Made by a program: the position numbers and the translations under genes. The notes beneath the pieces are model-generated. The model worked only from the letters and a program-made list of their open reading frames with translations. It was not told the DNA's origin and ran no database searches. DNA of 64,000 nt from Gnetum montanum (Eukaryota > Streptophyta > Gnetopsida > Gnetales > Gnetaceae): NCBI GenBank assembly GCA_015680685.1, contig MNCI01020989.1:268271-332270 (forward strand), in the 5' to 3' direction. Numbering within the stretch: the first letter of the stretch is position 1; each line of letters opens with the position of its first letter. Below are positions 1 to 10,172 of this stretch, piece by piece.

Positions 1-1
1 C

Positions 2-220
2 CCTTAGGAGGTTCCAATTCCAGCACACATCGGTGAAGCTGCCTGGATAGTGAATGATCCCAGAAGCAAAAAAGAAAAAATGAGGGCTCTCTTGGAGGCT
101 TTTTGGCTACCTCCAAAAGCTGCAGCTGCTGTGGGACAACCGTCATTCGTGCCACCACCAACGCATGGACTAGATGCTAGAGAAGGTCCATTGGAACCAC
201 TGCCCCCAGGGATAGTGTGA
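2..220 (+). pseudogene. 3' end of post-pol coiled-coil ORF of a gypsy element cut by the window edge
   Basis: Reads in one frame from base 2 to a TGA at 218-220, with one internal TAG at 5-7. Recognisable blocks are HIGEAAWIVNDPRSKKEKMR, then LLEAFWLPPK, then a proline-rich tail ending LPPGIV. The same blocks occur in E near 57175-57275 and, on the minus strand, in B near 33100-33250, so this is the C-terminus of the post-pol ORF. It gives the natural end of that protein, which E has lost. Function is unknown; the upstream part of the protein is predicted coiled coil. Confidence 0.8.
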
Positions 221-446
221 TCTTCTCCAACAATTTTGTGCATCAGCCTACATGGTAGAGACTCTAGGACCAGTAAGGTGTTCAATTTTGTCTCTCAACA
301 CTGCCATTTTTTGTAACTTGTCCTTCTCTGTAACTCGGGAAGTTGGTAAAATTAATGTTGTGTCATATGTGTGTCAAGTCATGTGCATTGTAAATAAAAG
401 CCCATACCTTCAAAATTGTAGAGTGACTCAAGGATGAGTTTTTACT
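221..446 (+). other. 3' untranslated internal region of the same element
   Basis: Non-coding sequence between the ORF stop and the polypurine tract. Short open stretches here have no counterpart in the other copies. Nothing further was recognised. Confidence 0.6.
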
Positions 447-460
447 TAGTCGTGGGGGTA
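447..460 (+). promoter_or_regulatory. 3' polypurine tract (plus-strand primer)
   Basis: TTAGTCGTGGGGGTA lies directly before the LTR start TGATGGAGTG. The same tract borders the 3' LTRs of D, A and B. Its position against the LTR is what defines a PPT in Ty3/gypsy elements. Confidence 0.85.
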
Positions 461-1329
461 TGATGGAGTGTCATTAGTCGATGCGTCGACTAGGCCGCGT
501 ATACGGGGCCGTGTATACACAGCTGCATCAATGCGGCCCCGTCGACATGGCCCTGTTTATGCAGAGCCTATTTCGGCCTATAAATAAGAGGGCCTTCCGC
601 CTCATTTAGGGACCTTTCAGTTAGTTGTAGCGAAGCTCTTGCAGTTTGTTCCCATAGGAGATAGAATATTTTCCAAGTGCCTGCAGCAAGTGTAAGAAAA
701 GTGATCGGCTCTTTATTCAAGCATTGATGTATCTGAGCCCATTGGCATGAACGGCAATAAAGATGAACTCTTCAAGCATTCCTTGTAGCATTTGGACTTA
801 GCCATTTAATTCTTTCATTAGTTTAATATGTTTATGCTTTGATAATTACTTAAGATGCTATTATTGTTATTTTAATCCCTATCGCTCCTTTGTAGTTCGT
901 AAAGGCCATAAGTACGACCATCTCGAATGCAACCCAACACTTGGTCACCCAGTGACGCTTAACGTCTTATAACCTAGTAGTGTTTAGGGGATGCTCAGAA
1001 TGTGCTTGGAACATGGGATCAGATACTTATGTTAGGAATAGTTAGAATACAAATTAGGATAATCATAGATTAGATAATAGTTCACTCCTTACTTTCCATA
1101 CTTTAATTAGACGCCAAAAGATAAAGTAAAAAGCTATAAAAATCATTAGCCTTAATCTCACTTAACCATCACAAGTGAGATTAGGAAGACAACGACCATT
1201 CTAACCCAAGGTTTTGCTGGTTAGGGTTTGGTGTATGTTAAGTGCTTACAATCTACAGAATTCGACCGAGTTGCGTGTCAACGCCTGTGATTCATATGGT
1301 TGGGTGTAGGGGTACCTAGCCACTCATCA
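461..1329 (+). repeat. 3' LTR, TGATGG...CTCATCA
   Basis: 869-bp LTR bounded by the PPT on the left and ending GGTACCTAGCCACTCATCA. It aligns along its length with the 5' LTR of E (45338-46254): shared TATA block, the GCGAAGCTCTTG block after it, the AAGTACGACCATCTCGAA block and the 3' end. CpG sites are well kept (GTCGAC and GTATAC palindromes in U3), so this is one of the younger copies. The 5' half of its element is outside the window. Confidence 0.93.
579..587 (+). promoter_or_regulatory. LTR TATA box
   Basis: GGCCTATAAATAAGAGGGCC within U3, conserved at the same place in E (45478-45486) and, with TATAAATA, in the other LTRs. The expected RNA start is about 30 bp downstream, near CTTTCAGTTAGTTG. 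Confidence 0.75.
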
Positions 1330-3117
1330 CATGTGAAATAACTCTTGTGACCATGGTTGTTAACTACAAGCACTCAAAAAAAGAAGCAAGAGTAGTGAAG
1401 ATGACATATTTTTCAAAATTCATGAATAAAATTGACATACGCTAAAAATTATGTGTTGCATCTTCACAACATTAATGCTCCTTTTTGGCAATGAAAGGGT
1501 GACGCTTTTGAAAATACTTAAATGTAAATGAAAAATTATAAGAGCCATATTGCTACAATGTGTATGTAAATGTTCTTGATGTTATTGATGCAAATGATCA
1601 CATCTTTGCATATTCACCTAAATAAGATGATATTAATTACTTTACAAACACACTTTATTGGCTTTTTCTAACTAACTACAATGAATAAAATAAAACTATA
1701 AGCATTTCGCTAAGACTAGAATCTAAAGCTAACTTTTTCAATTACATGTTGGGCATTTATAGAGGATGAGTCATGTGTTATATACATAAGTGTGTTGACA
1801 AATTCAATGATGCATAGACATCATCATTATATTTAATCATCCTACCCTTGTTCTAACAAAATAGGGTTAGCTCCAAGAGTTTTCTTTAGTCATTTGTCTT
1901 TAAAAAGAGCTAGATCATTATTTATTTGTAAAACATCAATGCATTTTTTTGAATTTTCAAAAATGTGATAGAAATTTTTTGTAACTTTGAATTGTAATAA
2001 ATAACATGGGTCATGACTTATGTTACAAGTCATAATGATGGTTACAACACATTTCTACATGGGAAATAGCATGTTCTATATATTGCTAAAAAGCTTTGAA
2101 GTGCACTACATCCTTGCATAGATAATTTGTTGACTAAATTTTCTAGGTATAAGTTATAAGTATTTAAAGTTTTCCTATTTTTAAAATATGCTATAGAACT
2201 ATCTTCTATCATTCAAATGCATAAAATTTTCTATTTTTCGTATATTATATCTTATGCCTTACATAGATGATTTATTGATTAGACTTTTAGGTTATGAGTT
2301 ATAAGTATTTAAAGCTCTCATATTTTTACAAAATGCTATAGAACTATCCTCTACCATTCATAAGGATAAAAATTCATATTTTTTGTATATTAAAGTTTTA
2401 TGCATTTGGTATCTTTGGTAGATTAATTAATTTAGATGATTAGGAGCTATCATCAAGGGAGAGATGTGGCTAGTTGACTAGGCATTCTTGGTACCAATTT
2501 GATTCTCTCTTTGAGTAGTTGTAGACTAGGTGCCCTTGTCAAGACACAATTTGAGAAGTGATAGAATGAAGGCTAGGACCTATTAGTCCTTTAAATCTTT
2601 GGTTTATAAGCTTAAGGATGGATACATGGATTAATTAATTCCTAGCACTAAGATATAATTGATCATGATGAAAAGATCTATAAGTAGAATGAAAATTAAG
2701 GTGAAAATTATAAACATAAGGACCTCAAGTATACATTTGAATAGATAATAATTTGCACACACATGAAAAGTGTAAGCCTTCCATTTACATATAATATGTT
2801 AATTTTCAGATGATTACATAGACATGAGAGTGGTTGACTTTGCCTATTATTAAATAATAATGATTACACATGTTTGAATTAATTGCATGACTAACATGAG
2901 TATGTTACATGTCGAAACTACTTAATAGTAGTTTACCCAAGTCTATGCACCTTTTTCTATAGCTTATGTTTGGTAAGTGCAAGAGGTTTTTCCTACTTAA
3001 ACCTTATCTTAACATTTTTATATATATTTATAGGTCATAAAAATGTGGCTGGTCAATTGGGTATACCTGAGGATGTTCACCTTAGGAATTAGTTATCAAA
3101 AGGCTAGACTTAGATTA
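1330..3117. other. AT-rich sequence without a recognised gene
   Basis: No open frame of note and no match to the other elements in the window. It contains the 145-bp tandem duplication listed separately. Origin unknown. Confidence 0.6.
2115..2400. repeat. 145-bp tandem duplication, two diverged copies
   Basis: AGTTATAAGTATTTAAAG occurs near 2152 and near 2297, an offset of 145 bp. The flanking blocks (TGCTATAGAACTATC, then the CATTCA stretch) repeat at the same offset. Both copies are non-coding. Confidence 0.75.
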
Positions 3118-3796
3118 TGATGAGTCATGATTTGCCTAGCTTCAATATCAGATACCTGATATCAGGCCCCTAGATGCATTATCAAATATCCAATATCAGG
3201 GGGTATGGGCCTTCCTATAAATATAGTGCTCGAGCACATGGTTTGGATAATATTTTTACATTAGTTTTTCATAGTTTTGTCAATAGAGTAGCTGAACTCT
3301 TGCAGTTTTATTCCGTAATCTTACAAAATAGTCAGTGAGTGCTCATAGAGTGGATCTAAGTCAATTGTGTGGAGTCTTATTCAAGTGGCAATGTACCTAG
3401 ACATATTCCATGAATGGCAATAAGGTCAAGATTAATTCTTATTCATTGCAGCACTTTGACTTACATTAAATTTACTTTCCATGCAATTTACTTTTCATGT
3501 ACTTAGTTAATAGTTACATTTTCATGCATGTTAATTAATTAAGCACATAAGTACAATCACTTCGAGCATGTGTATGACTCTTGGTAATCCCAGCAACACT
3601 TAATGTTTGGTAATCCAGTAGTGTTATATGTGTTCAGGATGTGCACAGGAAGTGGGATCGGATTCTTATGTTAGGGTAGTTTATTATTAATTAGCAATTA
3701 GATTAATTGAATTGATTATAAATTGAGTTTAAACCTATTATTAATCATAGAACAATAAAATATAAATAATAAAAATGATATGCCTCACTCTGGACT
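3118..3796 (+). repeat. 5' LTR, 3' end missing
   Basis: Starts TGATGAGTCATG and carries GATATC-type palindromes in U3, TATAAATATA at 3216-3225, the GCACATAAGTACAATCACTTCGAGC block and the TTATGTTAGG block of this LTR family. It stops at the N at 3797 before the expected CTCATCA end, so the last roughly 200 bp, the primer-binding site and the gag start are absent. Confidence 0.85.
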
Positions 3797-3797
3797 N
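3797..3797. other. Single N, probable collapsed gap
   Basis: The N lies exactly where LTR sequence gives way to gag, and sequence that must separate them in an intact element (LTR end, PBS, gag leader) is missing. An assembly gap is the simplest reading; a real deletion is not excluded. Confidence 0.6.
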
Positions 3798-3885
3798 AGA
3801 TCTATCTTCTAGAAAACATTAATATTTTAAGTCACACACATTATTAGACAATACCATATCTTCTTCACGCAAGACCCATAATTCA

Positions 3886-5390
3886 TTGTCTGATGAGAAC
3901 ACTTGTAGGAAAAATGATAGGATATATACTAAAGAAATTTGGAGTGAACAACCTCAAACAAGTATTTCCTATGCTCATTTAGACCCTGACTACACTCAAA
4001 GACTACATTCAACTAGTGTAGAAAATCCTAGAGGATATGGAGTAAGTCCTAGATCAAGGAGGGCCTCAAGGCCTAGGACCTCCTCTAAACCTAAACAAGA
4101 TAAATCAAGGGACCATGGGGAGAACAATAGAAGCTATGGTAATTCTCCTAGTTCTTCATCTTCCTCTTCCTTCTAAATGTCTAGTTCTAACGAAGATGAA
4201 CGTAGTTATAGAGATAGAGCTCCATGAAGAGGTCAAGAAAAAGGTAGAAATCAAACCCAAGGGAAAAATCAAAGACATCACAATGAGCATTGACAAGATC
4301 ATCACAATCAAATGAATAGAAATAGAAATTTTCATCACAACATGTATGATGATGATGAACCCTTGTTGGCAACTAAGAGCCTATTGCAAATCACAGAGGT
4401 GATTAAGATACCTCACAGGCATCGCAAGGATAATCGCTTACCCAAGCTTGATATAAACAATATCCCTAAATTTTTGGGAGGCTACGATTCGGATCCACAA
4501 CATTATCTACAAGCCTTCCATGATGCTTGTGTCTCATACAACATTGAAAGTGGGTGGTAAAAGCTTAAGCTCTTTCCTAGGACACTGATCGATAGAGCCA
4601 AAGTGTGGTATAGACCGCTAAAACCAAATTCAATTTGACAGTGTTCCACAATGTTGGAACTCTTCAACAAAAAATACCAAACCTATGTGAGGGTGTCCAA
4701 CCTAAGGAGACAAATCTAGAGATGGAGACAAGAACAACATGAACCCTTCGACATGGCCTTAGATAGATATTATTCTCTACTAAATAGATGCCCAAGCCAT
4801 GGTTTCTCTAAGGAAAGGTAACTTTTCCACATCATTGATGGGCTTTGTAATGAAACAAGGGAGACCCTTGGGATGTATGCCCCAGGTCAATTATACAAGC
4901 TACAAACCCATTAGATCTAAGAGTTGATTGAGCATGTAGCACAAGAAGAAGGAGAGCTATGCAAATGGGAGAATGTAGAGGAAAATAACTGGGACCCAAC
5001 TCTTCAAAAGAAAAGCATCCATATCTATGATAAGGAAAAATAGGCAACTATCATAGAGGAGAGATTAGTGCAAAATGAATTAAGTGATCATAATAAGTGA
5101 AGGAAGCATAACCAAGAAATAGCTTGTAACACTTTTTGGCAAATAGGAAAAATAGTTGAAGTAAGTGAGGCTATTGACTCAACCACAGATGAAGATAATG
5201 GATGTGATATCTACATGTATGACCATCTGAAGGGCCATTGCCCAATCTTGTTACATCTACATGAGTATTGGGTAGAGGCATTAAATCTAAAGTTCGTACA
5301 AAAGCACATGCCCAATAGATTTACTTTTTCACAAGGTAATTTTAGATAGTCCTACAACCAACCAGACTATCCTAGTTGGGAGAGATTAAG
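3886..5390 (+). pseudogene. gag: Ty3/gypsy gag relic (capsid and zinc knuckle region)
   Basis: Encodes the structural Gag of a retrotransposon. An N-terminal serine-rich stretch (3886-4176) is followed by a capsid block matching E: LPKLDINNIPKFLGGYDSDP, then HYLQAFHDAC, RAKVWYRPL, LELFNKKYQTY and LFHIIDGLCNETRETLGMYA. At 5203-5241 lies C-x2-Y-x3-H-x4-C, a decayed form of the unusual zinc knuckle described in the findings. Many in-frame stops and frame changes make it non-functional. It ends where a minus-strand LTR piece begins, so protease and the rest of pol are missing. Confidence 0.85.
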
Positions 5391-5394
5391 TCCT

Positions 5395-5709
5395 TAAGAA
5401 AGAATTTAAATGATTAACAATAATTAAAGTCCTATTTAGCTTAGTCCATGCACTGCAAGGTTTATCCAAAAGTTTATCTTTATTTCTATACACAATTGTG
5501 TACTTAGGTACAAAATTACTCGAATAAAGATCCGTTCACTTTGGGACTCCTACTGCGGGCACATGGAAATTATTCTATCTTTGGAATGGAAAAATGGCAA
5601 GATTTTGGCTAAGGTGTAGATCTAGATGCCAAAACAAGGGAGAGCTGCCTCTTATTTATAGAACTAGCGATGGGCTGCCATATCGGATATGCGATATCGC
5701 GTCCCATCA
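5395..5709 (-). repeat. LTR fragment (U3 and part of R) on the minus strand
   Basis: Matches the right-hand 300 bp of the solo LTR at 6218-7088: the GCACTGCAAGGTTTATCC block, CGAATAAAGATCCGTTCACTTT, GACTCCTACTGCGGG, TATTTATAGAAC (TATA box on minus) and GATATGCGATATCGC palindromes. The right end CATCA at 5709 is intact and element C resumes immediately after. The left end is fused to the plus-strand gag relic, marking a rearrangement breakpoint near 5390. Confidence 0.85.
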
Positions 5710-5828
5710 GAGAGGAAAAGAAAAATAGAAAAGGATAGAAAAAATAGTGTAATAAAATGTAGATGAGATGGAAAAAGAGTTAGAGAATATCTGATGATGC
5801 TTGAATTTTTTGGATCTTAAATGAATTA

Positions 5829-6217
5829 TCATTTGAGGTATGTCCTATTCACCAAGTTCATGTATTGATTCTCATCTAAATCAACTAAATAGTATACTCC
5901 ATTGCTAAGGCTCTTAAAAATGATGAAGGGGCCTTGCCAGGACATTGAGAAATTGGTCACCTTGACATTAGGAAAATGCCTAATGACAATATCACCTTCC
6001 TTGATATCTTTGAGCCTAACATGCTTATCATGGTAATGGCACATGGATTCTTGATGATTTTCGATATTAATTATTGCTTGCTTGTGATTTTCCTCAAGCA
6101 TGTCTAACTCAACACAATGCATGATGTCATTGTTCTTATCTATTATCCAATTGTTCTTGGTTGCATGAATAGAAGGCACATCTAGCTCCACCAACAACAT
6201 AGCTTTTGATCCATACG
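5829..6217 (-). pseudogene. Integrase C-terminal part (element C copy 1)
   Basis: Minus-strand frame with LDMLEENHKQAIINIENHQE, then HYHDKHVRLKDIKEGDIVIR and GPFIIFKSLSNGVYYLVDLD, the chromodomain-adjacent integrase tail typical of Ty3/gypsy Pol (the 'kvG D.Vl...GPf.v.....g.Y.L.d' pattern). Integrase joins element cDNA to host DNA. The same protein continues at 7089 beyond the inserted solo LTR; the open frame reading through to 6323 includes LTR sequence and is not natural. Confidence 0.8.
6213..6217. repeat. Left target duplication of the solo LTR (ATACG)
   Basis: Pairs with ATAGG at 7089-7093. The empty site in copy 2 reads CCATAGGTAAGC at 60864, so ATAGG is ancestral and the left copy carries one G to C change. 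Confidence 0.75.
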
Positions 6218-7088
6218 TGATGAGTGGCGAGGGACCCCTACACTCAACCATACGAATACGAGCATAGCATGCACTATCCGGTCGAACCCCACAGACTAAG
6301 TGCCTACACGCCCTATGGAACACTTAGGGTTAATCATTCATTGTCTTCCCAGACTTACTTGTAGTTGTCACGGTGTATGGTTAAGTAAGTCCAAGGTATA
6401 TGATTTTTATAGCTTTTTATGTTTTTGTCTCCTATGCTATTGAGTTGAAGGGTTGAGAAACTCATTACTAATTCTAACTAATGAACTAAGTCTAAATTAC
6501 CTAGTGTTAGCATCCATTCCCACTTACCGTACGCACCCTGAACCGATGCAACCATGGCTACCAAACGCTAATCATTGCTGGGATCACCACGCGTAACGCA
6601 CATGCTCGAAGTGGTCGTACTGAGGCACTTAACTAGGAGGAAAGGGTTGAGAGAATCTAATCTAGCCTAAGTGCGATGAGCATCCATTCCTTGATTATCT
6701 GTAGACATCCTTAAATGCTCGTAATCAAGTCGTACACTAGGAGATAAGGATGAGAGAGAAAGCAATAAATAACATTAAATAAAATCCTATTCCATGCACT
6801 GCAAGGTTTATCCAGGAATTTCTTCTTTATTGTCGTACACAACTTGTGTTCAGGTACAATGTTGCTCGAATAAAGATCCGTTTACTTTAGGACTCCTACT
6901 GCGGGAACATGGAAAATATTCTATCTCTGGAGTGATCAATTTGCCAGAGTTTCCCTACTTCTAGCCTAGGATGAGCAAACAAGGGAGAGCCACCTCTTAT
7001 TTATAGATATGACGGCACACCGCGATATCGCATGGGATGCGATATCACATACGCGATATTGCAGCCCATGCGATATCGCATCTCATCA
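6218..7088 (-). repeat. Solo LTR inserted in element C
   Basis: 871 bp, on the + strand TGATGAGTGGCG...ATCGCATCTCATCA, all blocks of the LTR family present, TATA box on minus near 6996-7006. No internal retroelement sequence adjoins it and the host element continues on both sides, so it formed by recombination between two LTRs. U3 (7018-7088) is a cluster of GATATC-centred palindromes such as GCGATATCGC. Confidence 0.92.
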
Positions 7089-7720
7089 ATAGGTAAGCAT
7101 GAAGGGGGTTTAGTTGGTTGCTATTCAGAATATAGTATGGTATACCTAGAGGTTATGGAATAACTGAGTATGCTAATTGCATTCAGATTTGTCAACCATG
7201 GTTCTAAGAAAAAAATGAGGAATTTATTAGTTAAGTCAACTTGCCCATTAGATTATGGATAATATGGAGATGACAATGATTGGGTAATTTGCTATTGATC
7301 ATAGAATTTAGCTAGTTCTTTACTTATGAATTGAGGTTCATTATTAGTCATGATGTGATAGGGATACCAAAGTGAGTGATTCTATGATAAAAAATGAAAC
7401 AATAAACATACTTAGAAGTTGCAGTTCTTAAAGAAATAGCTTCAACCCACTTAGTAAAATATGCAGTAGTTGTTAAAATAAACTTATGATTAGAAGAAGA
7501 TGGAGGATTGATAGGGCTTATGAGATTCAATCCCCATTTTTGGATATGCCATATGATTTTGGACATCCTAAGCACTTGAGATAAAACATAAATAAGTGAA
7601 GCATGACATTGACATGTATGACAAATTTTAACTAATGTATCCACACCCCTAGCCATTGTAGGCCACTAGTAACCTAATAAAATGATACGAGATACTAAAG
7701 ATCTTGAACCTAAATGACCT
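7089..7720 (-). pseudogene. Integrase zinc-finger and core (element C copy 1)
   Basis: The frame at 7348-7656 shows the H2C2-side motif CHTCQCH and then a core beginning WGLNLISPINPPSSSNHKFI with YFTKWVEAISLRTATS, the usual surroundings of the first catalytic Asp; here that position reads TAYFTKW, so the Asp is lost (TKYFTKW in copy 2). The frame stops at 7348 and later integrase motifs are degraded. Catalytically dead. Confidence 0.85.
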
Positions 7721-7740
7721 TCATAGACATTAGAATGAAC

Positions 7741-8560
7741 CTATTCTAACACGTTGTGTGCTTTATCATAACTTAGACAATGTAGAAGAACATCTGATGT
7801 AGAGATGCAACATAAAATATTAGGATCAGCAATATAAAAATGTTTAGAATGTTTACGAAGAGCATTCTTTTGTGAATAAGATAGATATTTAGGGTTCTCT
7901 CTGGTTTGCAAATATTGTATGATATGACAGTGTTGTTCATCTTCTTCTAAGTTAACTAAGCCAAAGTATTGTGTATTTGTAAGTGTAACAAATGTATCTT
8001 GTGTTGAATAAGATAAATAATCCTTGAGAAAAGTAGGATTAGCAAGAAGACCAAAAGTAGCTAATGCATCAGCAAGCATGTTTTCTAAGTCTTGGATGTG
8101 TGTGAGTAAGCATTTGTTAAACTAAGAAATCAAAATTTTCACTAAGTTTAGATAAGATTGAAGATGTCTAACTTTGCAAGCATATTTTTTATTTACTTGG
8201 TATATGACCAATTATAAATCACCATGTATGAAAACCATTTTGATTCCAAGTTGAAGGGCCAAGATCAAGCCTCAATTGAGACTTTCATATTTTGCTACAT
8301 TGTTAGCACATGAAAAATTTAATTTATAAGTATGTTAAATTGGATCCATACCTTAGCAATTTAAAACACAAGATGCACTTGAACCTTGGGTTGTATGTGC
8401 ACCATCAAAATACAAGTGTAAATTGAAATCCTTATGTTTCAATGTCATAGTTGGAGGAGGAATTATCTCTTCCTTACTTGGTTCCTCTAGGGAGGGTTGG
8501 ATGTTTATAGAAGATGGCCCAGAGAATGGGGTGGAAGTAAGAAAATTCATGATGGCTTAT
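7741..8560 (-). pseudogene. RNase H region (element C copy 1)
   Basis: Two minus-strand frames. 8353-8550 contains LKHKDFNLHLYFDGAHTTQG, the first RNase H strand with its catalytic Asp (FDGA), followed by GSSASCVL. 7741-8079 contains MLADALATFGLLANPTFL, the C-terminal RNase H helix (normally N.-ADaLA). RNase H removes the RNA strand during reverse transcription. Interrupted by stops between the two frames. Confidence 0.8.
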
Positions 8561-8689
8561 CCCTTAATTGAGTGTTGGGCAAGGTAGGATAAGTCAAATT
8601 TAGTTAAGAAACTTTTTCATTTTGTCCTGTGATTGTTAGCATATGGGTTGATGACAATAGATTGTAAAATGTTGTCTCTTAGAAGATAG

Positions 8690-8934
8690 GAGAGTTAGAA
8701 GATTTTCTAAGTTTAGGAAAGATATGAGAGTTAGAAAATTTTCTAAGTTCAGGACATATAGAAGCGTTAGAAAATTTTCTAAGTTTAAGAAAGATAGGAG
8801 AGCTGGAAAATTTTCTAAGTCTAGAATAGATAGAAAAGTTAGAAAATTTTCTAAGTCTAGGAAAGATAGGAGAGTTAGAAAATTTTCCAAGTTTGAGAAA
8901 GATAGAAGAGTTAGAAAAATTTCTAAGGTATAGA
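8690..8934. repeat. 36-bp minisatellite, about 7 units (12-residue repeat)
   Basis: Unit GAGAGTTAGAAAATTTTC followed by TAAGTTTAGGAAAGATAG, repeated with small changes. Because 36 is a multiple of three the array stays open in several frames; on the coding (minus) strand it reads as a leucine-rich 12-residue repeat like FLDLENFLTLLS. Copy 2 has about 5 units (62431-62602). It lies between protease and RNase H, where RT would be expected. Confidence 0.9.
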
Positions 8935-9399
8935 AAATTAAAAATTAAAAGTGTCAAATTTTCTAAATGGTAAAATGAATCTACATGGATATTTGTATGG
9001 GGATTTAGAATTAAGTTACAAGGCTATCATTGTTTATGGATTTTGAGTTTGGCATATTTATCATCTTTTTAGTTTTCTGATTTATGATTTTTTATATTAA
9101 TTCTCTATGTTTGTAACTTTGTGATATTTTAAGGGAAAATACAAAGAAAATACTGAATCGAAAATGTGATAAAAATGTAAAATGAAGAGAAGTAAATACT
9201 AAAATAAAGTGATAAGACTATGCTAATTAAGAAGGCATGATTAAAAATAATAAAGTAAAATAATGAAATTCATGTTAAGAAGCTAAAGCTAACTTCATGC
9301 TAAGATACACACAAACATAAGAAAAATAAATAATAAACAAAGATAAAGTAGTGAAAGGCAAGAAACGATTTAGGATTGTGATACCTTAGTGATCGACTT

Positions 9400-10172
9400 T
9401 CTAACATTAGACCTTGTGATAACTTTTAAACTCTTGATGGGCTCAATGATGTCTAATTCGCCGTATCCTAGATCCAAAAAATTATAGGTGCTAGATGAAT
9501 AAGGAATGGTTACATTTGATTCTTTATTTTCTTTTGTTGAGGACCTCTAGCCAACAAGAGTAGGTTGAGATCCTAAGCTAGACTCTTCCAATACATCTAA
9601 TCATAAAATGGCTAGGATTTTGAGATTAACACATAAGACTATTTCATTATGTTTACAAGTAAAGTGTATTTCTTGATGTAAGGGCAATGTAATAGCATGA
9701 TGGTATGCTAACCAAGGTTATCCTAAGATAGCATTAATTTCAAATGAATCTCTAATGATAGTGAATACAACCTTAGACATTATCATATCCCTATAGAAAA
9801 AGGCAATTTCATTACTCCTAGAATTTCTACTCTAGCGCTACTAAATGAAACTAGAGAAGAATTATTGTTAGAGTATGTAACTTCTTTTTCAAGGAAGAGA
9901 TGCTCAATGACTACTCATGAGATGACATTGGTTTCAACTCCATCATTCACATGCACCAATGGTAGCAACACATTATCTCCAATCCATATGATGATGTAAA
10001 TTGGAAGTTGACACATGGCACCTATTGTAGGATGTATTTTGATGTTCTTCTCCTTAAAGACTAAATAATTAGCCTTATAACTTGAAATTTTGAGCATCGA
10101 TGAGCTCGCATGAACATAGGGCTGAATGTTTGAAAGTATTATGATGGACTTTAGTAGCTCGTCCAATGTCAA
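9400..10172 (-). pseudogene. Aspartic protease region (element C copy 1)
   Basis: The minus frame starting MTLDELLKS (10172) continues into CQLPIYIIIWIGDNVLLPLV and VNDGVETNVIS. It is followed by SARVEILGVMKLPFSIGI and a block equivalent to LLGRPW (here LRITLV or LGQPWL by frame), then LHQEIHF. This matches the second half of plant Ty3/gypsy proteases (G.I.LP..IG, LLGR.W, LHQ.lKF). The DSG active site is not clear, presumably decayed (NDGVETNVI is the likely equivalent). Confidence 0.6.

Noticed and set aside
8724-8933. Plus-strand 69-residue Arg/Lys-rich frame
   Set aside because: It is the reverse reading of the 36-bp repeat; any unit length divisible by three stays open in several frames.
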